Shown: positions 1 through 6,441, numbered from the stretch's first letter. The stretch is DNA of 8,576 bases from Gammaproteobacteria bacterium (GCA_011371465.1 DRQL01000236.1:1-8576); one strand, 5' to 3'. Program-made: numbers and translations. The notes: generated from the letters alone by a model not told the origin.

Positions 1-1105
1 CGAAGGCACCGAAGAATTCGTTGGCCGTTGGTCCCTTGTTGGAAATCGATTTTACGTCACCATACAGGATGCGGGATATGTCCGCCGCAACCGTCAGGTT
101 GGGGGTGAAGTGAATGGCGATACCACCACCGAACATGGCCGGAATATCGAAATCACCCTGCTCCGCAAACAGACCTGCATAGTCGTCAAACTCTTCCATG
201 TAAATCTTGGAGCGGCCCATGAGGCCGAACGAGAACATGCCGATGCGCCCCTGGTAGCCAATCTGCCCGCCGATGCCCCAGGCGTCGTCGTTGCCGTTAT
301 TGGTAACGTTACCCGGATCACTGGAAAAGCCCTGGAACAGTCCGAGGCCATAGGCACGGAACGTCTGGTAGCCGATCACCGGGCCGAACCCGATGGTGTG
401 GTTGGGGGTGATTTTCCAGGCAAGTGTGGGGGAAATCAGCACCTGGCCCAGGTTGACACCCAGTGCAGGGCCGTTATTGGGGTTCAGATACAGGCTCGGC
501 AGCTGCCCGTCAACGACACCAACCGGGACACCAAAACCGTTGGGCGGAGGCAAAGTAAGCAAACCGGCAAAGCCTGAAGGCCCGGGCTGAAAAGCCGAAG
601 TGGCCGTATCGCCAATCACCGGAGCGAAAGCATCCGTGTAGAGATTACCGTTACCCGCATTGGCGTCACCGTAACGGGTATTCATCCCGCCATTGGCTGC
701 GACCGATAAACCCAGGGTGAAATTACTGCCCCAGCTTTTGGTAATACCGAAGCTGGGGATAAAGAAGGCATTGGAACGGCTCTTGCCGCTCGCATCGGTA
801 CCCTGCCGGGAACCCGCACCACCCAGATCCGGTACAAACATGCCGGTAGCATCTACCCGCGCCTTGCGCTTGGGTTTGAAAATCTCGACACCGGCGGTAA
901 CGCTGTCACCCACTTCAGCAATCGAAGCCGGGTTGACGGCAGCCGCCATCGGGTCCTGCCCGTAGGCGATACCGGCACCACCCATTCCACGGTTTTTTGC
1001 ACCGGCACCGATTTTGAAATACCCGTTGGTCGCCTGCGCGAGCGGCGCCGCAAGGAGAGCCGCCAGCGCGGCTGTGGTTAACGTATGTTTCAGGATGCCT
1101 TTCAT
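1..1105 (-). CDS. FadL/OMPP1-family outer-membrane transport protein (C-terminus cut off by window edge)
   Basis: An open minus-strand frame runs from the ATG at 1105-1103 to the left edge (368 codons, no stop). Residues 1-25 are a Sec signal peptide with a basic start, an Ala/Leu core and a likely cut after Ala-Gln-Ala. The mature protein begins TNGYFKIGAGAKNRGMGGAG and soon contains AVNPAS, the usual N-terminal pattern of the OMPP1/FadL/TodX family. The rest is rich in glycine and in alternating aromatic and polar residues, as in beta-barrel strands. Family members form 14-strand barrels that let hydrophobic compounds cross the outer membrane. Full members are about 420-450 residues, so some 50-80 C-terminal residues are missing. 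An AGAGGA ribosome site (1114-1119) lies 8 nt before the ATG. The substrate cannot be read from sequence. The protein clearly differs from the FadL protein encoded at 1403-2758, so the pair is not a recent duplication. Confidence 0.88.
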   Translation of the reverse strand, partial: MKGILKHTLTTAALAALLAAPLAQATNGYFKIGAGAKNRGMGGAGIAYGQDPMAAAVNPASIAEVGDSVTAGVEIFKPKRKARVDATGMFVPDLGGAGSRQGTDASGKSRSNAFFIPSFGITKSWGSNFTLGLSVAANGGMNTRYGDANAGNGNLYTDAFAPVIGDTATSAFQPGPSGFAGLLTLPPPNGFGVPVGVVDGQLPSLYLNPNNGPALGVNLGQVLISPTLAWKITPNHTIGFGPVIGYQTFRAYGLGLFQGFSSDPGNVTNNGNDDAWGIGGQIGYQGRIGMFSFGLMGRSKIYMEEFDDYAGLFAEQGDFDIPAMFGGGIAIHFTPNLTVAADISRILYGDVKSISNKGPTANEFFGAF

Positions 1106-1149
1106 AAGTCCATTCCTCTATCCAGTTTTAGGTGGTATCCGTCTATAAT

Positions 1150-1165
1150 GTTGTATTTATACAAC
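1150..1165. promoter_or_regulatory. 16-bp palindrome, candidate operator of the minus-strand FadL gene
   Basis: The arms GTTGTAT (1150-1156) and ATACAAC (1159-1165) are perfect inverted repeats separated by TT. The palindrome covers the predicted -10 box of the minus-strand FadL-family gene and lies about 45 bp before its ATG. Size and symmetry fit a dimeric helix-turn-helix repressor such as a TetR- or GntR-type protein. The regulator itself is not in the window, so its identity is unknown. Confidence 0.5.
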
Positions 1166-1186
1166 GCTCCTGCAGAGCATTAACAA
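1158..1186 (-). promoter_or_regulatory. Candidate sigma70 promoter of the minus-strand FadL gene
   Basis: Read on the minus strand, TTGTTA (1186-1181) is a good -35 box. After a 17-nt spacer comes TGTATA (1163-1158) as the -10 box. Transcription would start near 1151, leaving a leader of about 45 nt before the ATG at 1105. The -10 box lies within the palindrome at 1150-1165. A TATAAT on the opposite strand (1144-1149) has no suitable -35 partner. Confidence 0.4.
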
Positions 1187-1292
1187 CAAAGATGTAATAA
1201 AACCGCACCGCTTGTCAATTCCCTGATACACGAAAAGCAAGAAATATGCCCGGTCTTTTATATCAGCTTTTACTAATACTTACGTGCCATTC

Positions 1293-1320
1293 TTTACACC
1301 GGGTCTATAGCGGTTATAGC
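1293..1320 (+). promoter_or_regulatory. Candidate sigma70 promoter of the plus-strand FadL gene
   Basis: TTTACA (1293-1298) and TATAGC (1315-1320) are separated by 16 nt, giving an acceptable -35/-10 pair with a leader of about 75 nt before the ATG at 1403. A second TATAGC lies 3 nt upstream of the -10 copy, making a short direct repeat. No clear operator is seen here. The remaining intergenic sequence (1187-1292) is AT-rich and holds no gene. Confidence 0.4.
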
Positions 1321-1402
1321 ACGGTTTTACTTGAACTGATGGTTACGGTGGGGATATGCTCAATGACCGTAGCGGCTACACAACAACCTTGAGGAGTCAC
1401 GG

Positions 1403-2758
1403 ATGCGTCAATCAAAAGCCAAATTAACGTCACTTCGACTACTAACCGCCGGAATCCTGACCGCCTGCGCCTCCAACGGCATGGCATCCGGCTTCGCGCT
1501 CATCGAGCAAAGCGCCAGCCAGCAGGGAAATGCCTTTGCCGGTGGATCCGCCGTAGCTAACGACGCGACCACTATTTACTTTAACCCCGCCGGCATGACG
1601 CGCCTGAATACAGAAATGGTGGCCGGTGCCCACCTGGTCATCACCTCGGCAAAATTCGACGGCACGGCAACTGACCCGGCCGGGTTTCCGGCCAGCGGCG
1701 GGAACGGCGGCGACGCAGGCGGCAATGGCCTGGTGCCGAACCTGTATTTTTCCACGCCACTCGGCGACGGTCTGTTCGCCGGCATCGGCATCAATGTTCC
1801 TTTCGGACTGTCGACCGAATACAACTCCGACTGGAAGGGTCGCTACCAGGCCATTGAATCCGAGGTCAAAACCATCAACATCAACCCTTCACTGGCGTAC
1901 AGGGTCAATAACCGGTTTTCCATCGGGGTGGGCGTCAGCCTGCAATACATCGATGCCAAGCTCACCCAGGCGGTCGACCAGGGCAGCCTGTGCGTGCCCA
2001 CCCAGGCCCAGTTGCAGGCGCTCGGCGTTCCCGGCGCCGACCCGGCCAACTGTGCCGGACTGGTACCGCAGGGCAGCGATGCCTTTGCCAAGGTCGAAGG
2101 GGATAACTGGGCCGGAGGTTACAACCTTGGTCTTCTGTATGAACCAACCAGCAGTACCCGGATCGGGCTCGCCTACCGCTCCAAGATCAACCATCAACTG
2201 TCCGGCAAAGGCCGTTTCAGTAATACGCTGCCACAGTTCTCCAGTTTCGGTCTGTTCGTAAAAACAGGCGTTACTGCCGATATCGACCTGCCGCAGACCG
2301 CGTCCCTGAGTATCTACCATGATCTCAGCAACCGCTGGTCGGTCATGGCCGATGCGACCTGGACGGGCTGGGACAACTTCGATGAACTGAGAATCAAATA
2401 TGATTCCAACCAGCCGGATTCGGTCGTCGATGAAAACTGGAACGATATCTGGCGGTATTCGCTGGGCGTGGATTTCCGCTACAACAGCAACTGGACCTTC
2501 CGCGCCGGCACCGCCTTCGATGAAAGCCCGATCCCGAACTCGAACCGCACCGCACGCATACCCGGTGAAGATCGCATCTGGGCCTCCGTGGGCTTCGGTT
2601 ACCAGATGACACCGGCTATCGGCATCGACGTCGGCTATTCACACCTGTTCATCGATGATCCCGAGCTGAATGAAAACACCCCGACCAGCGGCACCCTCAC
2701 CGGGGAATATGACGCCAGCGTGGATATCGTCAGCGCCCAGCTGGTCTGGAAAATCTAG
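1403..2758 (+). CDS. FadL-family outer-membrane long-chain fatty acid/hydrophobic compound channel
   Basis: Complete 451-residue protein, close to the usual FadL length (about 420-450). The signal peptide covers roughly residues 1-29 and the mature protein starts GFALIEQSASQQGNAFAGGS, followed by ANDATTIYFNPAGM. These are the FadL N-terminal hatch signatures. The remainder alternates predicted beta strands and Gly/Asn-rich loops and ends in the short strand SAQLVWKI, typical of the last outer-membrane strand recognised by BAM. Cys197 and Cys217 flank a predicted loop and may form a disulfide. Members of this family bind hydrophobic substrates, in E. coli long-chain fatty acids, and release them laterally into the outer membrane. 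The start is supported by GAGGAG (1391-1396), 6 nt before the ATG. Substrate is unknown; fatty acids are the default guess, and the sulfur-gene neighbourhood does not decide it. Confidence 0.92.
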   Translation: MRQSKAKLTSLRLLTAGILTACASNGMASGFALIEQSASQQGNAFAGGSAVANDATTIYFNPAGMTRLNTEMVAGAHLVITSAKFDGTATDPAGFPASGGNGGDAGGNGLVPNLYFSTPLGDGLFAGIGINVPFGLSTEYNSDWKGRYQAIESEVKTININPSLAYRVNNRFSIGVGVSLQYIDAKLTQAVDQGSLCVPTQAQLQALGVPGADPANCAGLVPQGSDAFAKVEGDNWAGGYNLGLLYEPTSSTRIGLAYRSKINHQLSGKGRFSNTLPQFSSFGLFVKTGVTADIDLPQTASLSIYHDLSNRWSVMADATWTGWDNFDELRIKYDSNQPDSVVDENWNDIWRYSLGVDFRYNSNWTFRAGTAFDESPIPNSNRTARIPGEDRIWASVGFGYQMTPAIGIDVGYSHLFIDDPELNENTPTSGTLTGEYDASVDIVSAQLVWKI

Positions 2759-2784
2759 GGCAACTCTGCTTAATTCGAGTAAGC

Positions 2785-2816
2785 TCGTCATTGCGAGCGA
2801 GGCGCGGCAATGACGA
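2785..2816. repeat. REP-like palindromic element
   Basis: Ten-base perfect arms (2785-2794 and 2807-2816, cores CGTCATTGC and GCAATGACG) flank a GC-rich 12-base loop with the pattern GAGCGAGGCGCG. The GTCATTGCGAGCG core resembles a family of short palindromic repeats that I recall as scattered between genes in many proteobacterial genomes. Only one copy is in this window. It sits after the FadL stop codon and before the terminator, a typical place for such repeats. Confidence 0.55.
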
Positions 2817-2835
2817 ATGAACCAGCACCACAAAT

Positions 2836-2869
2836 AAAAAGGCCGATGGGAATCCCCACCGGCCTTTTT
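2836..2869. terminator. Bidirectional intrinsic terminator between the FadL gene and tusA
   Basis: AAAAAGGCCG (2836-2845) pairs with CGGCCTTTTT (2860-2869). The inner TGGG/CCCA pairing extends the stem after one mismatch, and the loop is short. A run of five T follows on the plus strand and, by symmetry, on the minus strand. The converging FadL-family gene (stop at 2758) and tusA (stop at 2888) can therefore share it. Confidence 0.85.
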
Positions 2870-2887
2870 ACCTGGATCCGTGTCGAC

Positions 2888-3118
2888 TCAGGATTTCTTG
2901 ATCAGAAATTCATACTTGCCGCCGGATTCCTTGGATTCCAGCAACTCATTGCCGGTCTGCTTGGCAAAAGCCTCGAAGTCCTTCACGGAGCCCGGGTCAG
3001 TCGCGATGATACGCAGTACCTGACCGCTGTTAATGGTACCCAGAGCTTTTTTGGCCCTCAAAATCGGCAACGGGCAGTTCAGTCCTGATGCGTCCAGTTC
3101 TTCGTCAAAGTTAGCCAT
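2888..3118 (-). CDS. tusA: TusA-family sulfur carrier protein
   Basis: Seventy-six residues, the normal size for TusA/SirA-type proteins. The hallmark CPLPILRAKKAL begins at Cys15, the residue that carries persulfide sulfur (CPxP motif). Downstream GQVLRIIATDPGSVKDFEAF is the conserved second strand-helix unit. In the cytoplasm TusA hands sulfur to partners, in 2-thiouridine tRNA modification or, in sulfur oxidisers, in the rDsr or sHdr oxidation pathways. It lies about 170 bp downstream of a rhodanese gene on the same strand, a known TusA partner. The sox cluster nearby favours a role in dissimilatory sulfur metabolism, but this is inference. An AAGGAG site (3128-3133) lies 9 nt before the ATG. 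The gene has its own candidate promoter. Confidence 0.93.
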   Translation of the reverse strand: MANFDEELDASGLNCPLPILRAKKALGTINSGQVLRIIATDPGSVKDFEAFAKQTGNELLESKESGGKYEFLIKKS

Positions 3119-3180
3119 GGTAAAAAGCTCCTTACGTGTAATTGCAGTTAACCGTCGGGCGGTCCCAAAATGTGGTCGCC

Positions 3181-3209
3181 TTTATAGGATAAGTACCGGT
3201 CAAACGCAA
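3181..3209 (-). promoter_or_regulatory. Candidate sigma70 promoter of tusA
   Basis: On the minus strand TTGCGT (3209-3204), a 17-nt spacer and TATAAA (3186-3181) make a plausible promoter about 63 bp before the tusA ATG. tusA could thus be expressed independently of the rhodanese gene or together with it by read-through. No clear terminator lies between the two genes. Confidence 0.45.
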
Positions 3210-3285
3210 GCCCAAGGCACTTGTATACCCCTATCGAAACAGGCACTGAGGCACGGCACAAAAATCACCCGCCAGGCCACCCCGG

Positions 3286-3633
3286 TCAGCTGGCAATGCC
3301 GATAGGCTCTTGCTTTTCAACGGGATATCCCCGCCTGTACCAGTCTACGATACCGCCTCTCAGGTTCAGCGCCTGGTCCACGCCCTGCTGCTGCAGCCAG
3401 GCGCAAACCTGTGCGGAACGGGCCCCGGTACGGCAGTACACCACAATCTTTGGCTGTCGGCGCAGGTCATCCAGGCGCAGAGGCACCAGGTGCATGGGCA
3501 TCGCTTCCGCACCGGCCAGCATACCCTGCGCCATTTCCGCAGGCGTACGCACATCAATCAGTAAATAGTCTTCCTCGTTCGCGGCGATCATTTCCGCCAG
3601 TTGTGTCGAGTCGATTTCCTGTATTCCAAACAT
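3286..3633 (-). CDS. Single-domain rhodanese-like sulfurtransferase
   Basis: A 115-residue protein consisting of one rhodanese domain. LLIDVRTPAEMAQGMLAGA is the N-terminal CH2A-like signature (D27-R29). KIVVYCRTGARSAQVCAWL holds the active-site loop with Cys67 in CRTGAR, the six-residue loop of sulfur-transferring rhodaneses, and LRGGIVDWYRRGYPV is the C-terminal signature. Such proteins bind sulfane sulfur as a persulfide on the active Cys and pass it to thiol acceptors. With tusA next on the same strand it probably supplies sulfur to TusA. There is no signal peptide, so it should be cytoplasmic. The start is the ATG at 3633-3631, with GGTGG just upstream. The closely placed inverted repeat at 3643-3662 suggests it is regulated. 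Confidence 0.92.
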   Translation of the reverse strand: MFGIQEIDSTQLAEMIAANEEDYLLIDVRTPAEMAQGMLAGAEAMPMHLVPLRLDDLRRQPKIVVYCRTGARSAQVCAWLQQQGVDQALNLRGGIVDWYRRGYPVEKQEPIGIAS

Positions 3634-3642
3634 ATCACCACC

Positions 3643-3662
3643 ATATTAGAGATTTCTAATAT
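3643..3662. promoter_or_regulatory. AT-rich 20-bp inverted repeat, candidate operator for the rhodanese gene
   Basis: ATATTAGA (3643-3650) and TCTAATAT (3655-3662) are perfect 8-bp arms around GATT. The repeat ends 10 bp before the rhodanese ATG and overlaps the end of the predicted -10 box and the predicted start of transcription, an ideal repressor position. ArsR-type persulfide sensors such as BigR and SqrR commonly control rhodanese genes through short AT-rich palindromes. That link is inference, because no regulator is in the window. It also lies 128 bp upstream of the divergent bepA-like gene. Confidence 0.55.
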
Positions 3663-3689
3663 TCTCCATATCCAGGCGCCCCCTGTCAA
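3661..3689 (-). promoter_or_regulatory. Candidate promoter of the rhodanese gene
   Basis: On the minus strand a perfect TTGACA -35 box (3689-3684), a 17-nt spacer and a weak -10 box GAGAAT (3666-3661) predict a start near 3653. That falls inside the inverted repeat at 3643-3662. Confidence 0.5.
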
Positions 3690-3789
3690 GCCGGTCCGCC
3701 GGCAGCGCCCCGACATGAACCGATCCCCGCGAACAAAAATGCGGCGCGCGGTAGTTTCGCGCTATCGACTAGGGTATTCTCGTGAGCAC

Positions 3790-5247
3790 ATGATTTTTCG
3801 CAGGTTCATAGCCGGGCTGCTGTCGGCAGCACTCACCGTCTCACCCACTTTTGTTGCAAGCGAAGTCGCCGGTAGCAATCTGCCGGATTTCGGCGACTCC
3901 AGCGGCTCGCTGATTTCCCCGACCCAGGAAATGGCGCTGGGAGAGGCGTTTATGCGCAGCGTGCGCGCCCAGACCACGCTGGTGACCGACCCCGAAATCA
4001 ACGACTACATCGACCGCCTCGGCCACCGCCTGGTCGCCGCCAGCGACGCGCCCAACTACCCCTTTACCTTTTTTGTCGTCAACAACCCCGCGGTCAACGC
4101 GTTTGCCGGACCGGGGGGTTACATCGGGATACACACCGGCCTGATCCTCACGGCCCAGAACGAATCCGAACTGGCCGGCGTAATGGCCCACGAAATCGCG
4201 CACGTCACCCAGCGCCACCTGCTGCGCGCCTATGAAAGCGCCAACCAGATGAGCCTGCCCACCGCGGCGGGCATGATTGCCGCGATCCTGCTGGGCGTAG
4301 CCGCCGGCAGTACGGAAGCGGGCATCGCCGGTGTGACCGCCGTTCAGGCCGGCAACATCCAGCGCCAGCTGAATTTCACGCGGGCCAATGAAAAAGAAGC
4401 CGACCGCATCGGCATCCAGACCCTGGCCCGCTCCGGCATCGATCCCTACGGCATGCCCAGCTTCTTTGAACGCCTGCACCAGTCCACGCGACTGTACGGT
4501 AACAACGTGCCGGAATTCCTCAGCACCCACCCGGTCACCAGCAACCGTATTGCCGAATCCATGTCGCGTGCCGAGCAGTACGGACGGGGCAAGGAACGGG
4601 ACTCACTGGAATTTCAGCTGACCCGTACCCGCCTGGACGTACTGGAATCGGATAACCCCCAGGCCACCCTGAAACAGTACCGCGCGCTGGCAAAGAAACC
4701 CTCCTCCGGCCCGGCGGAGCGCTACGGCCTGGCACTGGCCTACTGGCGCACCGGCGCCAATGACCAGGCTGAAAAACAGTTGCGGATCCTGATGAAGGAC
4801 GATCCTGACCGGGCCATCTACCGGACCACCATGGCCAGGATGCTGCTGGACGACGGGCAGAAACAGGAAGCCCTGCAACTCTACCGGGATACCCTGAACC
4901 TGTACCCGGGCAATCTTACCGTCAGCCAGTATTACATCGCCGCGCTGATCGAAGCCGGTCAGGCCAAAAAAGCCCGCTCCGAGGTCGTCAGGCTGCTGCG
5001 CAACAAACAGGCCCGCACGGCACCCGTCTACGAGCTGTGGGCCCGGGCAAGCAGTGTCAGCGGCCCCGCCTGGGAAACCAATGTTGCCTCGGCGGAAGTC
5101 TACTACCTGTACGGCAATCTGAAGCTGGCCACCGACCAGCTGCAGCAGGCGCTTGCCCACAAGGGACTGAGCGAATACGAACAGGCCCGCATCCGGGCCC
5201 GGTTGCAGGAGTTCAAACAGCTCATGGCCGCACGTGAACACAAATAA
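3790..5247 (+). CDS. bepA: BepA-like periplasmic M48 metalloprotease with TPR domain
   Basis: From the ATG at 3790 the product is 485 residues, almost the length of E. coli BepA (487). Residues 1-23 (MIFRRFIAGLL...FVA) form a signal peptide. The M48 domain carries zinc motif HEIAH (His134, Glu135, His138), third ligand Glu201 in NEKEAD and His247 in LSTHP, matching the BepA layout. Residues about 290-480 are helical TPR repeats (for example ERYGLALAYWRTGANDQAEK and YYLYGNLKLATDQLQQAL). BepA works in the periplasm: it helps the LptD lipopolysaccharide transporter mature and degrades stalled outer-membrane proteins at the BAM complex. The frame stays open upstream to 3601, but those residues are Arg-rich, would mask the signal peptide and overlap the rhodanese gene. 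No strong ribosome site precedes the 3790 ATG, so the exact start is uncertain. It is divergent from the rhodanese gene and about 290 bp before soxX, and it is probably a separate housekeeping unit. Confidence 0.92.
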   Translation: MIFRRFIAGLLSAALTVSPTFVASEVAGSNLPDFGDSSGSLISPTQEMALGEAFMRSVRAQTTLVTDPEINDYIDRLGHRLVAASDAPNYPFTFFVVNNPAVNAFAGPGGYIGIHTGLILTAQNESELAGVMAHEIAHVTQRHLLRAYESANQMSLPTAAGMIAAILLGVAAGSTEAGIAGVTAVQAGNIQRQLNFTRANEKEADRIGIQTLARSGIDPYGMPSFFERLHQSTRLYGNNVPEFLSTHPVTSNRIAESMSRAEQYGRGKERDSLEFQLTRTRLDVLESDNPQATLKQYRALAKKPSSGPAERYGLALAYWRTGANDQAEKQLRILMKDDPDRAIYRTTMARMLLDDGQKQEALQLYRDTLNLYPGNLTVSQYYIAALIEAGQAKKARSEVVRLLRNKQARTAPVYELWARASSVSGPAWETNVASAEVYYLYGNLKLATDQLQQALAHKGLSEYEQARIRARLQEFKQLMAAREHK

Positions 5248-5249
5248 AA

Positions 5250-5283
5250 CCGGCAAACGGGAATAAATGCCGGGGCAGCCCCG
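5250..5283 (+). other. Weak hairpin region after the bepA-like gene
   Basis: Two mutually exclusive small stems are possible: CCGGCA (5250-5255) with TGCCGG (5268-5273), and CGGGG (5271-5275) with CCCCG (5279-5283). Neither is followed by a T run, so this is at best a weak or factor-assisted end of the bepA-like transcript. The rest of the 288-bp gap up to soxX holds the sox promoter and leader and no gene. Confidence 0.25.
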
Positions 5284-5397
5284 TCCCCGTGCTTACAACT
5301 TTTGCAAATTGATGGTGAACCGCTCACAGGCAGGCAATGTTAAAGAGTGCTTATATTCCATGATTGTGTACCCCGGGTCACAGCGGAGAAATTGGTT

Positions 5398-5426
5398 TTG
5401 ACTCAAGGGGATCAGGGCACTATATT
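5398..5426 (+). promoter_or_regulatory. Strong sigma70-type promoter of the soxXYZA operon
   Basis: TTGACT (5398-5403) and TATATT (5421-5426) are each one mismatch from consensus and are separated by the optimal 17 nt. Transcription would begin near 5433, leaving a leader of about 100 nt before the soxX ATG at 5536. That leader has only a minor 6-bp hairpin (5486-5501). No clear palindromic operator overlaps the promoter. Confidence 0.6.
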
Positions 5427-5535
5427 GACCCACTACAGTTGCACCTGTTTCAAATTGCGGCGTTCATCACCACTTCGCAGCTCATTGCCAGGCAGCTGGC
5501 ATAACCACCTCGAAAGTGCACTTAAGGAGGAAAAG

Positions 5536-5913
5536 ATGCGCACACACCCCGGCATCCTGAAAACTGCAGGTTCCGCGCTGGCGCTGGCTGGCAGCCTCGC
5601 GCTGCTGTCCGTCCCCGGACTGAGCCTCGCAGCTGATACATCAGTTGTAGATCAGGGCAAGGCCATCGCCTTTGATCGCAAAAAAGGCAACTGCCTTGCC
5701 TGCCACCAGATCGAAGGCGGCAAACTGGCCGGCAACATCGGACCTCCGCTGGTCGCCATGCAGGCCCGCTACCCGGACAAGGCCAAACTACGCGCACAGA
5801 TCTGGGATGCTACCAGAGCAAACTCGAACACCATCATGCCGCCGTTTGGTCGTCAGCAGATTCTGAGCGAAAGCGATATTGACAAGATTGTGGAGTTTAT
5901 CTACACGCTGTAA
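5536..5913 (+). CDS. soxX: SoxX, mono-haem c-type cytochrome subunit of the SoxAX complex
   Basis: A 125-residue protein with a Sec signal peptide (about residues 1-33, cut near LSLA-ADTS). The mature domain is one class-I cytochrome c: CLACH binds haem covalently (Cys53, Cys56, His57). GNIGPPL follows, and Met101 in IMPPFG is the likely distal ligand. LSESDIDKIVEFIYTL is the usual SoxX C-terminal helix. SoxX accepts electrons released when SoxA oxidatively joins thiosulfate to the SoxY cysteine in the periplasm. AGGAGG (5525-5530), 5 nt before the ATG, fixes the start; the frame is open further upstream but without a comparable ribosome site. It is the first gene of the operon; soxY starts 31 nt after its stop. 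Confidence 0.95.
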   Translation: MRTHPGILKTAGSALALAGSLALLSVPGLSLAADTSVVDQGKAIAFDRKKGNCLACHQIEGGKLAGNIGPPLVAMQARYPDKAKLRAQIWDATRANSNTIMPPFGRQQILSESDIDKIVEFIYTL

Positions 5914-5930
5914 TCCAGCGGTAGAGCGAC

Positions 5931-5936
5931 GAGGAG
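5931..5936 (+). promoter_or_regulatory. Ribosome-binding site favouring a GTG start for soxY
   Basis: GAGGAG lies 8 nt before GTG 5945-5947 but 17 nt before the in-frame ATG 5954-5956. The normal spacing supports the GTG, adding three residues (Val/Met-Ile-Asn) to the N-terminus. Confidence 0.6.
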
Positions 5937-5944
5937 ACAGACTA

Positions 5945-6418
5945 GTGATCAACATGAAACGCAGAACCTTCCTGAAAGGGTCCGTGGCTGCCGGAGCCGT
6001 CAGCGCCGCCGTCGGTGCCGGACTGTTAACACCCCGCATGGTACTGGCCGCATGGCCAACCAATGCATTCCAGGCCAAGTCCGTAGACAGTGCACTGGAT
6101 GCCCTGTCCGGCTCCCACGCGCTGGAAGGCTCCGACAAGATTTCCATCCGCGCACCGGACATCGCCGAAAACGGCGCAGTGGTACCGGTCTCGGTAACCA
6201 CCACGATCGACGGCGTGGAGTCCATCAGCATTCTGGCGGAAAAGAACGCTACTCCGTTGACCGCCTCGTTCGTTCTCGGCCCCACCACAGAAGGCTTTGT
6301 CTCGACCCGCATCAAAATGGGCAAGACATCCAGCGTGATTGCGGTTGTGAAAGCTGGCGGGAAACTGTACAGCACGGGTAAGGAAGTCAAAGTCACCATC
6401 GGCGGCTGCGGCGGCTAA
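5945..6418 (+). CDS. soxY: SoxY, thiosulfate-binding carrier subunit of SoxYZ
   Basis: From the GTG at 5945 the protein has 157 residues. The N-terminus has a twin-arginine signal (KRRTFLKGS at residues 5-13, hydrophobic Ala/Val/Gly stretch, likely cut after Val-Leu-Ala at 35). It ends in GGCGG, the flexible SoxY tail whose cysteine (Cys155) carries the sulfur intermediates through the whole Sox cycle. The middle is the immunoglobulin-like beta domain that pairs with SoxZ. The Tat signal fits export of a folded SoxYZ pair, since SoxZ has no signal of its own. soxZ follows after 23 nt, so translation is probably coordinated. The alternative ATG at 5954 would keep the whole Tat motif. Function is certain; only the start is open. 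Confidence 0.95.
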   Translation: MINMKRRTFLKGSVAAGAVSAAVGAGLLTPRMVLAAWPTNAFQAKSVDSALDALSGSHALEGSDKISIRAPDIAENGAVVPVSVTTTIDGVESISILAEKNATPLTASFVLGPTTEGFVSTRIKMGKTSSVIAVVKAGGKLYSTGKEVKVTIGGCGG

Positions 6419-6441
6419 CCAGTTCTAGAGGAAACAGGAAA

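Noticed and set aside
110..577. Plus-strand open frame of 155 codons opposite the partial FadL gene
   Set aside because: It is antisense to a frame with a signal peptide and OMPP1/FadL motifs, and its own product has no recognisable pattern.
1144..1149. Perfect TATAAT on the plus strand
   Set aside because: No -35-like sequence lies 16-18 nt upstream, and the leader to the plus-strand FadL gene would be about 250 nt; the promoter at 1293-1320 is more plausible.
1457..1471. LTAC in the signal of the plus-strand FadL protein resembling a lipobox
   Set aside because: The mature FadL N-terminus GFALIEQS starts a few residues later, as in the family, so ordinary signal peptidase I cleavage is far more likely.
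3841..4530. Minus-strand open frame of 229 codons opposite the bepA-like gene
   Set aside because: It is a shadow of the M48 domain coding strand, with no family features.
5434..5535. Possible riboswitch in the soxX leader
   Set aside because: Only a 6-bp hairpin is visible, with no terminator-like alternative and no known riboswitch pattern.
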